Source: CAADGY01 sp900696665
Lineage (GTDB): Bacteria > Acidobacteriota > Terriglobia > Bryobacterales > Bryobacteraceae
NCBI GenBank assembly: GCA_035063885.1
Contig: JAPSFM010000108.1
Coordinates: forward strand, 1 to 17,719
Length of the DNA: 17,719 bases
Reading direction: 5' to 3'
The notes beneath the pieces were generated by a model that was given only the letters and a program-made list of their open reading frames with translations, was not told the origin of the DNA and did not search any database. The position numbers and the translations under genes were made by a program. Below are positions 1 to 6,432 of the stretch, piece by piece. Each line of letters starts with the position of its first letter. Position 1 is the stretch's first letter.

Positions 1-900
1 ATTTTCTTCACCAGCGATTAGGGAATAAATCCGTTGCAGATCTTCCTGCGAAAAATAATCGATCTCAATTCGGCCGCGATTTGATGTCTTCTCTACTATC
101 CGCACCCTGGTTCCAAGTTTCTGTTCCAGTTCTGCAATGGCCGCCTTGACATTCGGATCGGGGCGCTCTTCGTCGGGTTCTCTAGGCTCCCGAGTTTCCG
201 TCGCTCGCTGAACCATGCGCTCTACCTGCCTTACAGACAAGCCCTGTGCGGATGCCTTCTCCGCGAAAGCAGTCTGCAAATTGGGTGTGGGAAGCGCCAG
301 GATCGCTCGCGCGTGCCCCATCGAGAGCCGATGTTCCGCCACTAGGCGCTGTACATCCTCGGGGAGCCGCAACAAACGTAGCATGTTTGTAATAGTCGTG
401 CGATCTTTGCCGGTCCGGCGGCCAATTTCTTCATGGCTGAGCTTAAGCTCACGGGCCAGCCGATCAAACGCATGAGCAATCTCCATCGCATTCAGATCTT
501 CCCTCTGAATATTCTCGATGAGGGTGATCTCTAGCAGACGATCGTCTGCAATATCCTGAATGACCACCGGTACCTTAGAAAGACCGGCGAGCTTGGCCGC
601 CCGCCATCTTCGCTCCCCTGCGACGAGTTGATAACGATTGTCTTTGCGAACGACGACAAGTGGCTGAATGATTCCATTGGAGCGAATGGACTGGGCCAAC
701 TCGGCGAGACGCTCCGGTTCGAAAGCGCTGCGAGGTTGCAGTGGATTCGGCTCTATCTCCTCAATGGAGATGGCAAGTACACCATGTTGAGGCTTTCCCT
801 GTACTTCGGCAGAAGTAGGTACGGACCTCGCAGTTTTGGAAGGCAACAAAGCCGACAGCCCTTTCCCAAGGGCTCTCCTCGGCTGATCAGTTTGCTTCAT
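1..900 (-). CDS. parB: Chromosome partitioning protein ParB (3' end outside the window)
   Basis: ParB is the CTP-dependent DNA clamp that loads at parS and, with ParA, segregates the origin region. The minus-strand frame is open from an ATG at 900 to the window edge, giving 300 codons without a stop; the last few codons and the stop lie beyond position 1. The N-terminus carries the short ParA-interacting type segment RALGKGLSALLP (residues 9-20). The ParB/Srx-like nuclease-fold domain follows, with NPLQPR (52-57), the CTP-binding box GERRWRAA (95-102) and ENIQRE (129-134). A helix-turn-helix for parS recognition lies around 156-176, and a C-terminal dimerisation region runs to the edge. The start overlaps the 3' end of parA by 14 nt, so the two genes are probably one translationally coupled operon. 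Family identity is clear from these motifs. Confidence 0.97.
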   Translation of the reverse strand, partial: MKQTDQPRRALGKGLSALLPSKTARSVPTSAEVQGKPQHGVLAISIEEIEPNPLQPRSAFEPERLAELAQSIRSNGIIQPLVVVRKDNRYQLVAGERRWRAAKLAGLSKVPVVIQDIADDRLLEITLIENIQREDLNAMEIAHAFDRLARELKLSHEEIGRRTGKDRTTITNMLRLLRLPEDVQRLVAEHRLSMGHARAILALPTPNLQTAFAEKASAQGLSVRQVERMVQRATETREPREPDEERPDPNVKAAIAELEQKLGTRVRIVEKTSNRGRIEIDYFSQEDLQRIYSLIAGEEN

Positions 901-1657
901 GGGAGAGTATTTCCTTCGCCAACCGGATGTAGCTTTCCGCGCCTTTCGACCGGACATCATACAGCAGAATCGGCTTTCCGTGACTGGGCGCCTCCGCAAG
1001 ACGGATGCTGCGGGGGATCACTGTCTTGAAGACCTGTTCCTCAAAAAACTCTTTGAGGTCCTGAGCTACCTGCTTGGTCAGATTGGTTCTATCATCAAAC
1101 ATCGTGAGCAGCACGCCCTCGATTTTCAGATTGTGCTGAAGAGAATCCCGAATTCTCTCGATAGTATCGATAAGTTGAGATATGCCTTCTAGCGCAAAAA
1201 ACTCGCATTGAATGGGTATCAGGACAGAATCCGCCGCTACCAAGGCGTTGAGCGTAAGCAGATCGAGTGCCGGCGGGCAATCTATGAGAATAAAGTCGTA
1301 ATATGGCAGAAGCGGCTCCACCACACGGCGTCGTAACCGTAACTCGCGTTCCGCATGATCCACCAATTCGATATTGGCACCCACCAGATTGCGATCAGCC
1401 GTTATGATGTGCAATCCGTCCAGTTCCGTATGTTGTACCAGTTCGGTGGCGGACCTGTCACCAAGCAGACTCTCATACAGGGTGGGAGTCTCTGGCGTTT
1501 TGAGCATGCCAAGACCGGTGGTCGAATTTCCCTGAGGATCGGCATCAATTAGCAGTACGCGAAGATCGGTGGCTGCGAGAGAGGCAGACAGGTTGATAGC
1601 GGTGGTTGTCTTGCCGACGCCTCCCTTTTGGTTAGCGATGGCGATGGTTTTTGCCAA
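887..1657 (-). CDS. parA: Chromosome partitioning ATPase ParA (Soj-like)
   Basis: ParA is a deviant Walker-type ATPase that binds DNA non-specifically and drives movement of ParB-parS complexes over the nucleoid. The 256-residue protein has the deviant Walker A motif KGGVGKTT (11-18), the Walker A' region LIDADPQGNST (36-46) and Walker B FILIDCPP (122-129). The length and the short N-terminus fit the chromosomal (type Ib/Soj-like) group, not plasmid ParA proteins with an N-terminal HTH. The start codon is TTG, 10 nt downstream of an AGGAG ribosome binding site, and the protein begins directly with the conserved AKTIAIANQKGG strand. It lies downstream of rsmG and overlaps parB by 14 nt. The 90-bp gap to rsmG holds parS and an imperfect palindrome. 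Confidence 0.97.
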   Translation of the reverse strand: MAKTIAIANQKGGVGKTTTAINLSASLAATDLRVLLIDADPQGNSTTGLGMLKTPETPTLYESLLGDRSATELVQHTELDGLHIITADRNLVGANIELVDHAERELRLRRRVVEPLLPYYDFILIDCPPALDLLTLNALVAADSVLIPIQCEFFALEGISQLIDTIERIRDSLQHNLKIEGVLLTMFDDRTNLTKQVAQDLKEFFEEQVFKTVIPRSIRLAEAPSHGKPILLYDVRSKGAESYIRLAKEILSHEAN

Positions 1658-1697
1658 ACTGAGGATGCTCCTGAGAGAGAACTATGTTAGCACGGGT

Positions 1698-1720
1698 TCA
1701 CACACATAGAATGTGCGTGG
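1698..1720. promoter_or_regulatory. Imperfect palindrome in the parA leader
   Basis: The arms pair nine of ten positions (one mismatch at 1702/1716, one G-T wobble at the outer end) around the three-base loop AGA at 1708-1710. The palindrome lies between parA and parS. In the minus-strand transcript it would form a hairpin ahead of the parA ribosome binding site. No U-run follows on either strand, so it does not look like an intrinsic terminator. It could be an operator or an mRNA structure; the role is unknown. Confidence 0.35.
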
Positions 1721-1727
1721 ATACGCC

Positions 1728-1743
1728 TGTTTCACGTGGAACA
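1728..1743. promoter_or_regulatory. parS centromere site bound by ParB
   Basis: The 16-bp sequence TGTTTCACGTGGAACA matches the widely conserved chromosomal parS palindrome (TGTTTCACGTGAAACA or TGTTCCACGTGGAACA). One half-site is the TTTC version and the other the TTCC version, so the palindrome is broken at a single symmetric pair. It ends 4 bp from the stop codon of rsmG and lies about 70 bp upstream of parA, beside the genes for its own binding partners. This indicates that the window is close to the replication origin. It is the only CACGTG core in the window with correct flanks. Confidence 0.93.
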
Positions 1744-1747
1744 ACTT

Positions 1748-2359
1748 TTAGTCGGACTTCGAGCACCACCGCCCCATCAGCAAGGTGCGGCGATCGCCCC
1801 AAGGCAACCGAACCGGCACATCCCATTGCATTGTCTGCCTTCCCGTGAGTTTCCTCACATCCTCATCCCCAATCAGCAAAGCCACTTTGGAGCTGATCAG
1901 CGGTAGCAAATGAAGCACTTCCTCCGGCCGGACCGCGCGAGCAACAATCCTGTCAAAGGTCTCTCCGTGAATGGATTCAGCACGTACCGGCAATACCCGT
2001 ACGTTTCCGAGAGCCCGCGTCGCCTCCCGCAAAAACACCGCCTTCTTCTGGTTCGCCTCAATCAGCACTACCTCGAGATCCGATCTGAGGATGGCTATAG
2101 GAATGCCTGGAAATCCGGGGCCCGACCCAACATCAGCCACGCGAGCATTCTGCTCTGGAAGCTCTGCCGCCGTGAATAGCGATTCGCAAAAATGCCTCTC
2201 TATAATCTCCTCGAGCTTGCGGATGGACGTCAAGCCCATCCGCCGGTTCCAGTGACTCATCAATTCGTAATGGAATTCTAGAAGATCCAACTCGTGGCTA
2301 CTCAGGTTCCGATAAGGGGCCATCCGCCCGGCGAGCAGCAAACGGAATGGAGATGCCAT
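1748..2359 (-). CDS. rsmG: 16S rRNA (guanine527-N7)-methyltransferase RsmG
   Basis: RsmG (GidB) methylates N7 of G527 in the 530 loop of 16S rRNA using S-adenosylmethionine. The 203-residue protein is of normal family size. It shows the N-terminal helix with WNRRMGLTSI (37-46), the SAM-binding motif I VADVGSGPGFPGIPIA (74-89), an acidic/lysine stretch EANQKKAVFLRE (101-112) and the late motif RIVARAV (137-143). The ATG follows the mnmG TAA stop with no spacing and no Shine-Dalgarno sequence of its own, so translation is probably coupled to mnmG. An in-frame ATG at residue 13 (MAPYRNLSS) is an alternative start that would still keep every conserved element. The gene precedes parA, as in many bacteria. 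Confidence 0.96.
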   Translation of the reverse strand: MASPFRLLLAGRMAPYRNLSSHELDLLEFHYELMSHWNRRMGLTSIRKLEEIIERHFCESLFTAAELPEQNARVADVGSGPGFPGIPIAILRSDLEVVLIEANQKKAVFLREATRALGNVRVLPVRAESIHGETFDRIVARAVRPEEVLHLLPLISSKVALLIGDEDVRKLTGRQTMQWDVPVRLPWGDRRTLLMGRWCSKSD

Positions 2360-4240
2360 TTACGTTAGTTGGGGTGCGGCGCCACCCTTTGTTACAGTCA
2401 GATAAACATCGAGAACTGCAATCGCTGCGGGAGTCACACCAGGAATACGCCTAGCTTGTCCGAGTGTCTCCGGACGCACTCTCAATAGCTTTTCCTGAAT
2501 CTCCCGAGAAAGCCCGGGAACCTCCTGGTAAGCGAATGCGTGGGGAATCGGCTTTCGCTCGGCATCCTTCAGCTTCTGAATTTGACGGCCCTGTTGCGCG
2601 ATGTATCCGGCGTATTTCATTTCGGTTTCAACGGTTGCGAGTATTCCGGTTGAAGGGGCCTCTTCCAGCTTGGCTTCGATCTCCGGACGTAACATTGCGA
2701 TCGAAGCCTCTGGTCGCCGCAGCCATTGCGCCAGAGTAGGGCGATCGTCCAAGCTCAATCCCAGTTTTTCACAAAGCTGCGAATCCGGACGTATTGTGTT
2801 GAGCCAGTCCACAATGGCGCCTTTCTGCATTTTTTTCCGCTGGAATCGCTGCCATCTTTCATTCGTGACTAATCCGGCCCGGTATCCGATCTCTGTCAGC
2901 CGCTCATCCGCATTGTCGATTCGCAGGTGAAGCCGGAACTCAGCCCGGGATGTGAACATCCGATAGGGTTCATCTGTACCTTTGCTGATCAGATCATCGA
3001 TCAGAATGCCTGTGTAAGCGTCCGTCCGGCTCATCAGAACAGGGTCTTTACCGCTCAACTGCGCCGCAGCATTCAACCCGGCGAGCAACCCCTGGCACGC
3101 AGCCTCCTCGTATCCCGAAGTGCCGTTGATCTGCCCGGCAAGAAATAACCCCTTTATTTCCTTTAGTTCCAAAGAATGAGCCAGTTCCCGGGCATCAATG
3201 GCATCGTATTCGATCGCGTAGCCGGGCCGCATCATCTCCGCGCCTTCCAGTCCCGGAATGGACGCAACCATCGCGGCTTGCACATCGACCGGCATGCTGG
3301 TGGACATACCGTTGACATAAACTTCGTGAGTATCGAGCCCTTCGGGCTCCAGGAAAATCTGGTGCCTCGGTTTATCTGGAAATTTTACTATCTTGTCTTC
3401 AATCGATGGGCAATATCTTGCACCGATTCCCTCAATTTGGCCACTATATAGTGGCGACCGGTGGATATTCTGGCTCAGGATCCACCGCGTCTCCTCGGTG
3501 GTATATCCGAGATGACATTGAATCTGCTTTTGTTCGATTCTGTCTGTAAGAAAGGAAAAGGGCGTCGGATCGGCGTCACCGTCTTGCGGATCAAACCGGC
3601 TCCAGTCAATGGTTCGGCCATCCAGGCGAGGCGGAGTTCCTGTTTTCAGACGCGTCCATTGAAGCCCCAGCGTACGCAACTGATCCCCAAGAAGAATAGA
3701 GGCCCCCTCCCCATTCCGCCCGCAGGTATATTTCATCTCACCGACATGGGCGAGCCCATTCAGAAACGTACCGGTAGTGACGATAACGGCGCCTGCGCGC
3801 ACCTCCCGGCCGTCTCGAAGACGGATACCGGATACGCGCCGTACGTCCCGCTTCGCTTCAATTAGCAGTTCTGCGACTTCGGCTTGCAGAATGCGCAGGT
3901 TTGCTTCTCTTTCCAACGCATCTCGCATGTACAAGCGATATAGCTTCTTGTCGCACTGCGCCCGCGGTGACCACACTGCCGGTCCGCGACTGGTGTTCAG
4001 CAGGCGAAACTGAATCCCGGCCCGGTCGGTAATTTCGCCCATGACGCCGCCCAAGGCGTCCACCTCCCGCACAAGGTGCCCTTTTGCAATGCCTCCAATG
4101 GCCGGATTGCACGACATCTGCGCAATCAAGTCGATGTTCATCGTGACCATTGCGGTTTTCAGCCCGATGCGGGCGCATGCGCGCGATGCCTCGCAGCCGG
4201 CGTGCCCAGCACCGACAACGACGACGTCATACTTACCCAT
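2360..4240 (-). CDS. mnmG: tRNA uridine-5-carboxymethylaminomethyl modification enzyme MnmG (GidA)
   Basis: MnmG is the FAD-dependent partner of the GTPase MnmE. Together they install the (carboxymethyl)aminomethyl group at C5 of wobble U34 in certain tRNAs. The protein opens with the Rossmann dinucleotide-binding strand YDVVVVGAGHAGCEA and continues with the family signatures CNPAIGGIAKGHLVREVDAL, TGTFLNG, RLKTGTPPRLDGR and TSRAEFRLHLRIDNAD, then the helical C-terminal domain that contacts MnmE. I chose the ATG at 4238-4240 because the Rossmann strand starts four residues later, giving 626 residues, which is normal. An ATG at 4249 would add only three residues. The longest open frame (to 4321) adds an unconserved extension that overlaps purD. 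The mnmE gene that normally sits beside it is about 3.4 kb away, beyond the plus-strand block. Confidence 0.97.
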   Translation of the reverse strand: MGKYDVVVVGAGHAGCEASRACARIGLKTAMVTMNIDLIAQMSCNPAIGGIAKGHLVREVDALGGVMGEITDRAGIQFRLLNTSRGPAVWSPRAQCDKKLYRLYMRDALEREANLRILQAEVAELLIEAKRDVRRVSGIRLRDGREVRAGAVIVTTGTFLNGLAHVGEMKYTCGRNGEGASILLGDQLRTLGLQWTRLKTGTPPRLDGRTIDWSRFDPQDGDADPTPFSFLTDRIEQKQIQCHLGYTTEETRWILSQNIHRSPLYSGQIEGIGARYCPSIEDKIVKFPDKPRHQIFLEPEGLDTHEVYVNGMSTSMPVDVQAAMVASIPGLEGAEMMRPGYAIEYDAIDARELAHSLELKEIKGLFLAGQINGTSGYEEAACQGLLAGLNAAAQLSGKDPVLMSRTDAYTGILIDDLISKGTDEPYRMFTSRAEFRLHLRIDNADERLTEIGYRAGLVTNERWQRFQRKKMQKGAIVDWLNTIRPDSQLCEKLGLSLDDRPTLAQWLRRPEASIAMLRPEIEAKLEEAPSTGILATVETEMKYAGYIAQQGRQIQKLKDAERKPIPHAFAYQEVPGLSREIQEKLLRVRPETLGQARRIPGVTPAAIAVLDVYLTVTKGGAAPQLT

Positions 4241-4258
4241 TGGTATCATTGTATCGCT
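4241..4258. promoter_or_regulatory. Divergent mnmG/purD spacer with possible overlapping -10 elements
   Basis: Only 18 bp separate the two start codons. On the plus strand TATCAT (4244-4249) lies 9 nt before the purD ATG. On the minus strand TACAAT (4248-4253, read in reverse) lies 7 nt before the mnmG ATG. Neither gene has a recognisable Shine-Dalgarno sequence and neither -10 has a good -35, so this is suggestive only. If both elements are real, both mRNAs would be nearly or fully leaderless. Promoters further inside the opposite coding region remain possible. Confidence 0.3.
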
Positions 4259-5530
4259 ATGAAGATATTGGTTATCGGAGGCGGTGGCCGGGAGCATGCC
4301 CTGGCCTGGAAATTGGCACAAAGCCCCGCTACGAGCAGGCTGTACGCTGCCCCGGGCAATCCCGGAATTGCCACCCTTGCCGAATGTGTTCCGGCCAACG
4401 TCACAGATCCGGATCGCCTCCTCGCAATTGCCGAGTCTGCCGGCATCGATCTCACGGTCGTAGGTCCTGAAGCGCCGCTCGCGGCGGGCGTGGTCGACAT
4501 GTTTCGTTCGCGAGGCCTGCCCATTGTAGGTCCCCTACAATCGGCAGCACGACTGGAAAGCAGCAAAGGATTCGCGAAAGAAGTAATGACACAGGCGGGC
4601 GTTCCTACCGCCCGGTCCGTGACCGTCGAATCCGCCGCGCAAGCGCACACTGCCATCCGGCGTTTCGAACTCCCGGTGGTCCTGAAGGCCGATGGTCTCG
4701 CGGCGGGAAAGGGGGTCGTAATCGCAAACACCCGGGAGGAGGCCGAACGGACGGCTGCTGCCATGCTGGCTGGCAAACTGGTAGGCGACGCGGGCCACCG
4801 TCTCATAGTAGAGGAATTCCTGAAAGGCGAGGAGGTCAGCTTCATTGCGATCACAGACGGGCGCACCGTGGTACCGCTCGAGGCGACCCAGGATCATAAA
4901 GCCATTTTTGATGGAGATCGGGGACCCAACACAGGGGGCATGGGCGCATACTGCGATGGCCGGATTTTGTCTCCGTCTGCGACGGATGATGTCCTGTCAA
5001 CCGTCATTCTTCCGGTTGTCGAGTATATGAGGGGCATAGGGCAGCCTTTCACCGGGTTTCTTTACGCGGGATTGATGCTGACCGGGGATGGTCCAAAGGT
5101 TCTGGAGTTCAATGTGCGCCTGGGGGATCCGGAAACGCAGGCACTGATGTTGCGGCTGAACAGCGATCTGGCGGGCCTTCTCACGGAGTGTGCCCGGGGC
5201 GCCTTGAGTGAAACCCGTCCGCGCTGGAGTACGGATCCGTCCATGTGCGTTGTCATGGCCGCCGCCGGGTATCCGGGCCAGGTCCGGACGGGCGATTCTA
5301 TTACCGGAATTGCGGAGGCCGAACGGGACGGTGCGCTGGTGTTTCACGCGGGAACGGCACGTGTAAACGGTGAAGTGCGGACCGCAGGTGGACGGGTGCT
5401 GGGCGTCACCGCCTCGGGTGCCGATCTCCCGGCAGCCATCGCGCGAACCTACGATGCTGTGAGCCGGATCCGCTTCGAAGGTGCCCAGTATCGTACCGAT
5501 ATCGGTGTCAAAGGTCTGAAGCGCTGGTAG
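4259..5530 (+). CDS. purD: Phosphoribosylamine-glycine ligase (GAR synthetase)
   Basis: PurD catalyses the second step of de novo purine synthesis, joining 5-phosphoribosylamine and glycine with ATP to form glycinamide ribonucleotide. The 423-residue protein has the N-terminal GGGGREHALAWKL motif (7-19). The ATP-grasp region follows with LKADGLAAGKGVV, VEEFLKGEEVS, EATQDHKAIFDGDRGPNTGG (to about residue 225) and the metal/ATP-binding FNVRLGDPETQ (about 283-293). The frame is open further upstream to 4076, but that part lies antisense to mnmG and is not conserved. The family start MKILVIGGGGREHA fixes the ATG at 4259. It diverges from mnmG and is followed after 13 nt by a tRNA gene, so cotranscription with the tRNA is likely. 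A purine gene is not part of the usual origin-proximal cluster. Confidence 0.97.
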   Translation: MKILVIGGGGREHALAWKLAQSPATSRLYAAPGNPGIATLAECVPANVTDPDRLLAIAESAGIDLTVVGPEAPLAAGVVDMFRSRGLPIVGPLQSAARLESSKGFAKEVMTQAGVPTARSVTVESAAQAHTAIRRFELPVVLKADGLAAGKGVVIANTREEAERTAAAMLAGKLVGDAGHRLIVEEFLKGEEVSFIAITDGRTVVPLEATQDHKAIFDGDRGPNTGGMGAYCDGRILSPSATDDVLSTVILPVVEYMRGIGQPFTGFLYAGLMLTGDGPKVLEFNVRLGDPETQALMLRLNSDLAGLLTECARGALSETRPRWSTDPSMCVVMAAAGYPGQVRTGDSITGIAEAERDGALVFHAGTARVNGEVRTAGGRVLGVTASGADLPAAIARTYDAVSRIRFEGAQYRTDIGVKGLKRW

Positions 5531-5543
5531 AATGTGTAGACGC

Positions 5544-5620
5544 GGGGACGTAGCTCAGTTGGATAGAGCGGTCGCCTCCTAAGCGACAGGCCGGCAGTTC
5601 GAATCTGCCCGTCCCTACCA
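5544..5620 (+). tRNA. tRNA-Arg (anticodon CCU, reads AGG)
   Basis: The 77-nt sequence folds into a full cloverleaf. The acceptor arms are GGGGACG and CGTCCCT, the D stem is GCTC/GAGC, and the anticodon stem is GTCGC/GCGAC around the loop CTCCTAA, with the CCT anticodon at 5578-5580. The variable region has 5 nt (AGGCC), and the T arm is GGCAG/CTGCC around TTCGAAT. Discriminator A73 is followed by an encoded CCA. A20 in the D loop and A73 agree with known bacterial arginine identity elements. The first acceptor pair is a G1-U72 wobble. The gene lies 13 nt after purD and 22 nt before the sigma-factor start, with no visible promoter of its own. Confidence 0.97.
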
Positions 5621-5642
5621 TATCAGTGTATCGAGGAGGGCA

Positions 5643-6269
5643 GTGCCGCAATCTCCGAAGACGTCCCCTGGCAACGAGGAACCCGAGAGCGTAACCCGGC
5701 TCCTCGTCGAAATGCAGCACGGCAGCCATACCGCTGAAGAAGCGTTGCTGCCTCTGATTTATGATGAGCTCCGGCGCATGGCCGCAAACTACATGCGCCG
5801 CGAAAAGCCGGATCATTTATTGCAAGCGACCGCGCTTGTGCACGAAGCTTATCTCCACCTCGTAGATCAAAGTGAAACCACGTGGAAGAATCGGGCTCAC
5901 TTTTTCGGTGTAGCCGCCCAGATGATGCGCCGCATTCTGGTGGATCACGCGCGCAGCGAAAAAGCATGGAAGCGCGGTGCAGGCGCCAAGCGGATCTCCC
6001 TCGATCAGGTCGGTCCGTTGTTTCATAAGCGCGACGTCGCCCTCGACGAGCTCGATGACGCCCTCCGGGTGCTGGAGGAGATTGATCCACGCCAAGGCCG
6101 AATCGTCGAGTTGCGGTTCTTCGGCGGGCTCACCACCGAAGAGACGGCAGAGGTGATCGGCGTGTCAGCCACTACTATTGAGCGGGAGTGGCGCAGCGCG
6201 AAAGCCTGGCTCTACGACCAGCTAAAGAGAACGGAACCACCCTCAACCGCCAAGCCTGAAAATCCGTGA
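5643..6269 (+). CDS. ECF RNA polymerase sigma factor, acidobacterial/planctomycete type
   Basis: This is a 208-residue extracytoplasmic-function sigma factor that would direct RNA polymerase to a dedicated promoter set. Region sigma2 covers roughly residues 19-105, with the family-typical PLIYDELRRMAANYMRRE, LLQATALVHEAYL and RAHFFGVAAQMMRRILVDHAR. Region sigma4 covers about 135-192, with RIVELRFFGGLTTEETAEVIGVS and TTIEREWRSAKAWL as the -35-binding helix-turn-helix. The pattern is that of the Sigma70_ECF (TIGR02999-like) group common in Acidobacteria and Planctomycetes. The start is a GTG behind a GAGGAGGG purine run (5633-5640), whose core is rather close to the start codon. No anti-sigma gene is next to it. 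The Ser/Thr kinase 163 bp downstream on the same strand suggests kinase-controlled activity, as known for STK-linked ECF factors; the target regulon is unknown. Confidence 0.92.
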   Translation: MPQSPKTSPGNEEPESVTRLLVEMQHGSHTAEEALLPLIYDELRRMAANYMRREKPDHLLQATALVHEAYLHLVDQSETTWKNRAHFFGVAAQMMRRILVDHARSEKAWKRGAGAKRISLDQVGPLFHKRDVALDELDDALRVLEEIDPRQGRIVELRFFGGLTTEETAEVIGVSATTIEREWRSAKAWLYDQLKRTEPPSTAKPENP

Positions 6270-6347
6270 CGGTTTTGAACCCGATCCTGCGCGTTAGCCA
6301 TTGAAGATGGGATCCACCGTCTCAACGTTCGCCCCGTGATTGCAAGG

Positions 6348-6363
6348 GGGCGCCATGGCACCC
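6348..6363. repeat. Near-palindrome between sigma factor and kinase genes
   Basis: The 16-bp sequence GGGCGCCATGGCACCC is symmetric except for one pair, which would be a G-U wobble in RNA. It lies a few bases upstream of a stronger hairpin. It may be an operator, but nothing else supports a function. Confidence 0.3.
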
Positions 6364-6374
6364 GCAGCTCGGAG

Positions 6375-6401
6375 GACGGCCGGATGACGTTTCCGGCCGT
6401 C
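6375..6401 (+). promoter_or_regulatory. Perfect 10-bp hairpin upstream of the kinase gene
   Basis: GACGGCCGGA at 6375-6384 pairs perfectly with TCCGGCCGTC at 6392-6401 around a 7-nt loop. No T-run follows, so it is not a standard intrinsic terminator. It lies 31 bp before the kinase ATG, within the 163-bp space that separates the kinase from the sigma factor. It could reduce read-through from the sigma gene, stabilise mRNA or act as a protein-binding site. Only the structure is certain. Confidence 0.5.
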
Positions 6402-6432
6402 TGCGGATGGGCGATACTAGTAGTGCGCCCGC

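Noticed and set aside
4076..4258. N-terminal extension of purD by 61 codons
   Set aside because: It lies antisense to mnmG, is not conserved, and PurD begins at MKILVIGGGGREHA.
4246..4866. Minus-strand open frame of 206 codons opposite purD
   Set aside because: It is antisense to the conserved PurD N-terminal domain; composition is Ser/Ala/Arg-rich without motifs.
5338..5353. Second parS-like sequence (TGTTTCACGCGGGAAC)
   Set aside because: The core is CACGCG and the second half-site is shifted by one base. It encodes the conserved VFHAGT of PurD.
5544..5620. tRNA gene as an integration site for a genomic island
   Set aside because: No duplicate of the tRNA 3' end was seen downstream and there is no integrase gene in the window.
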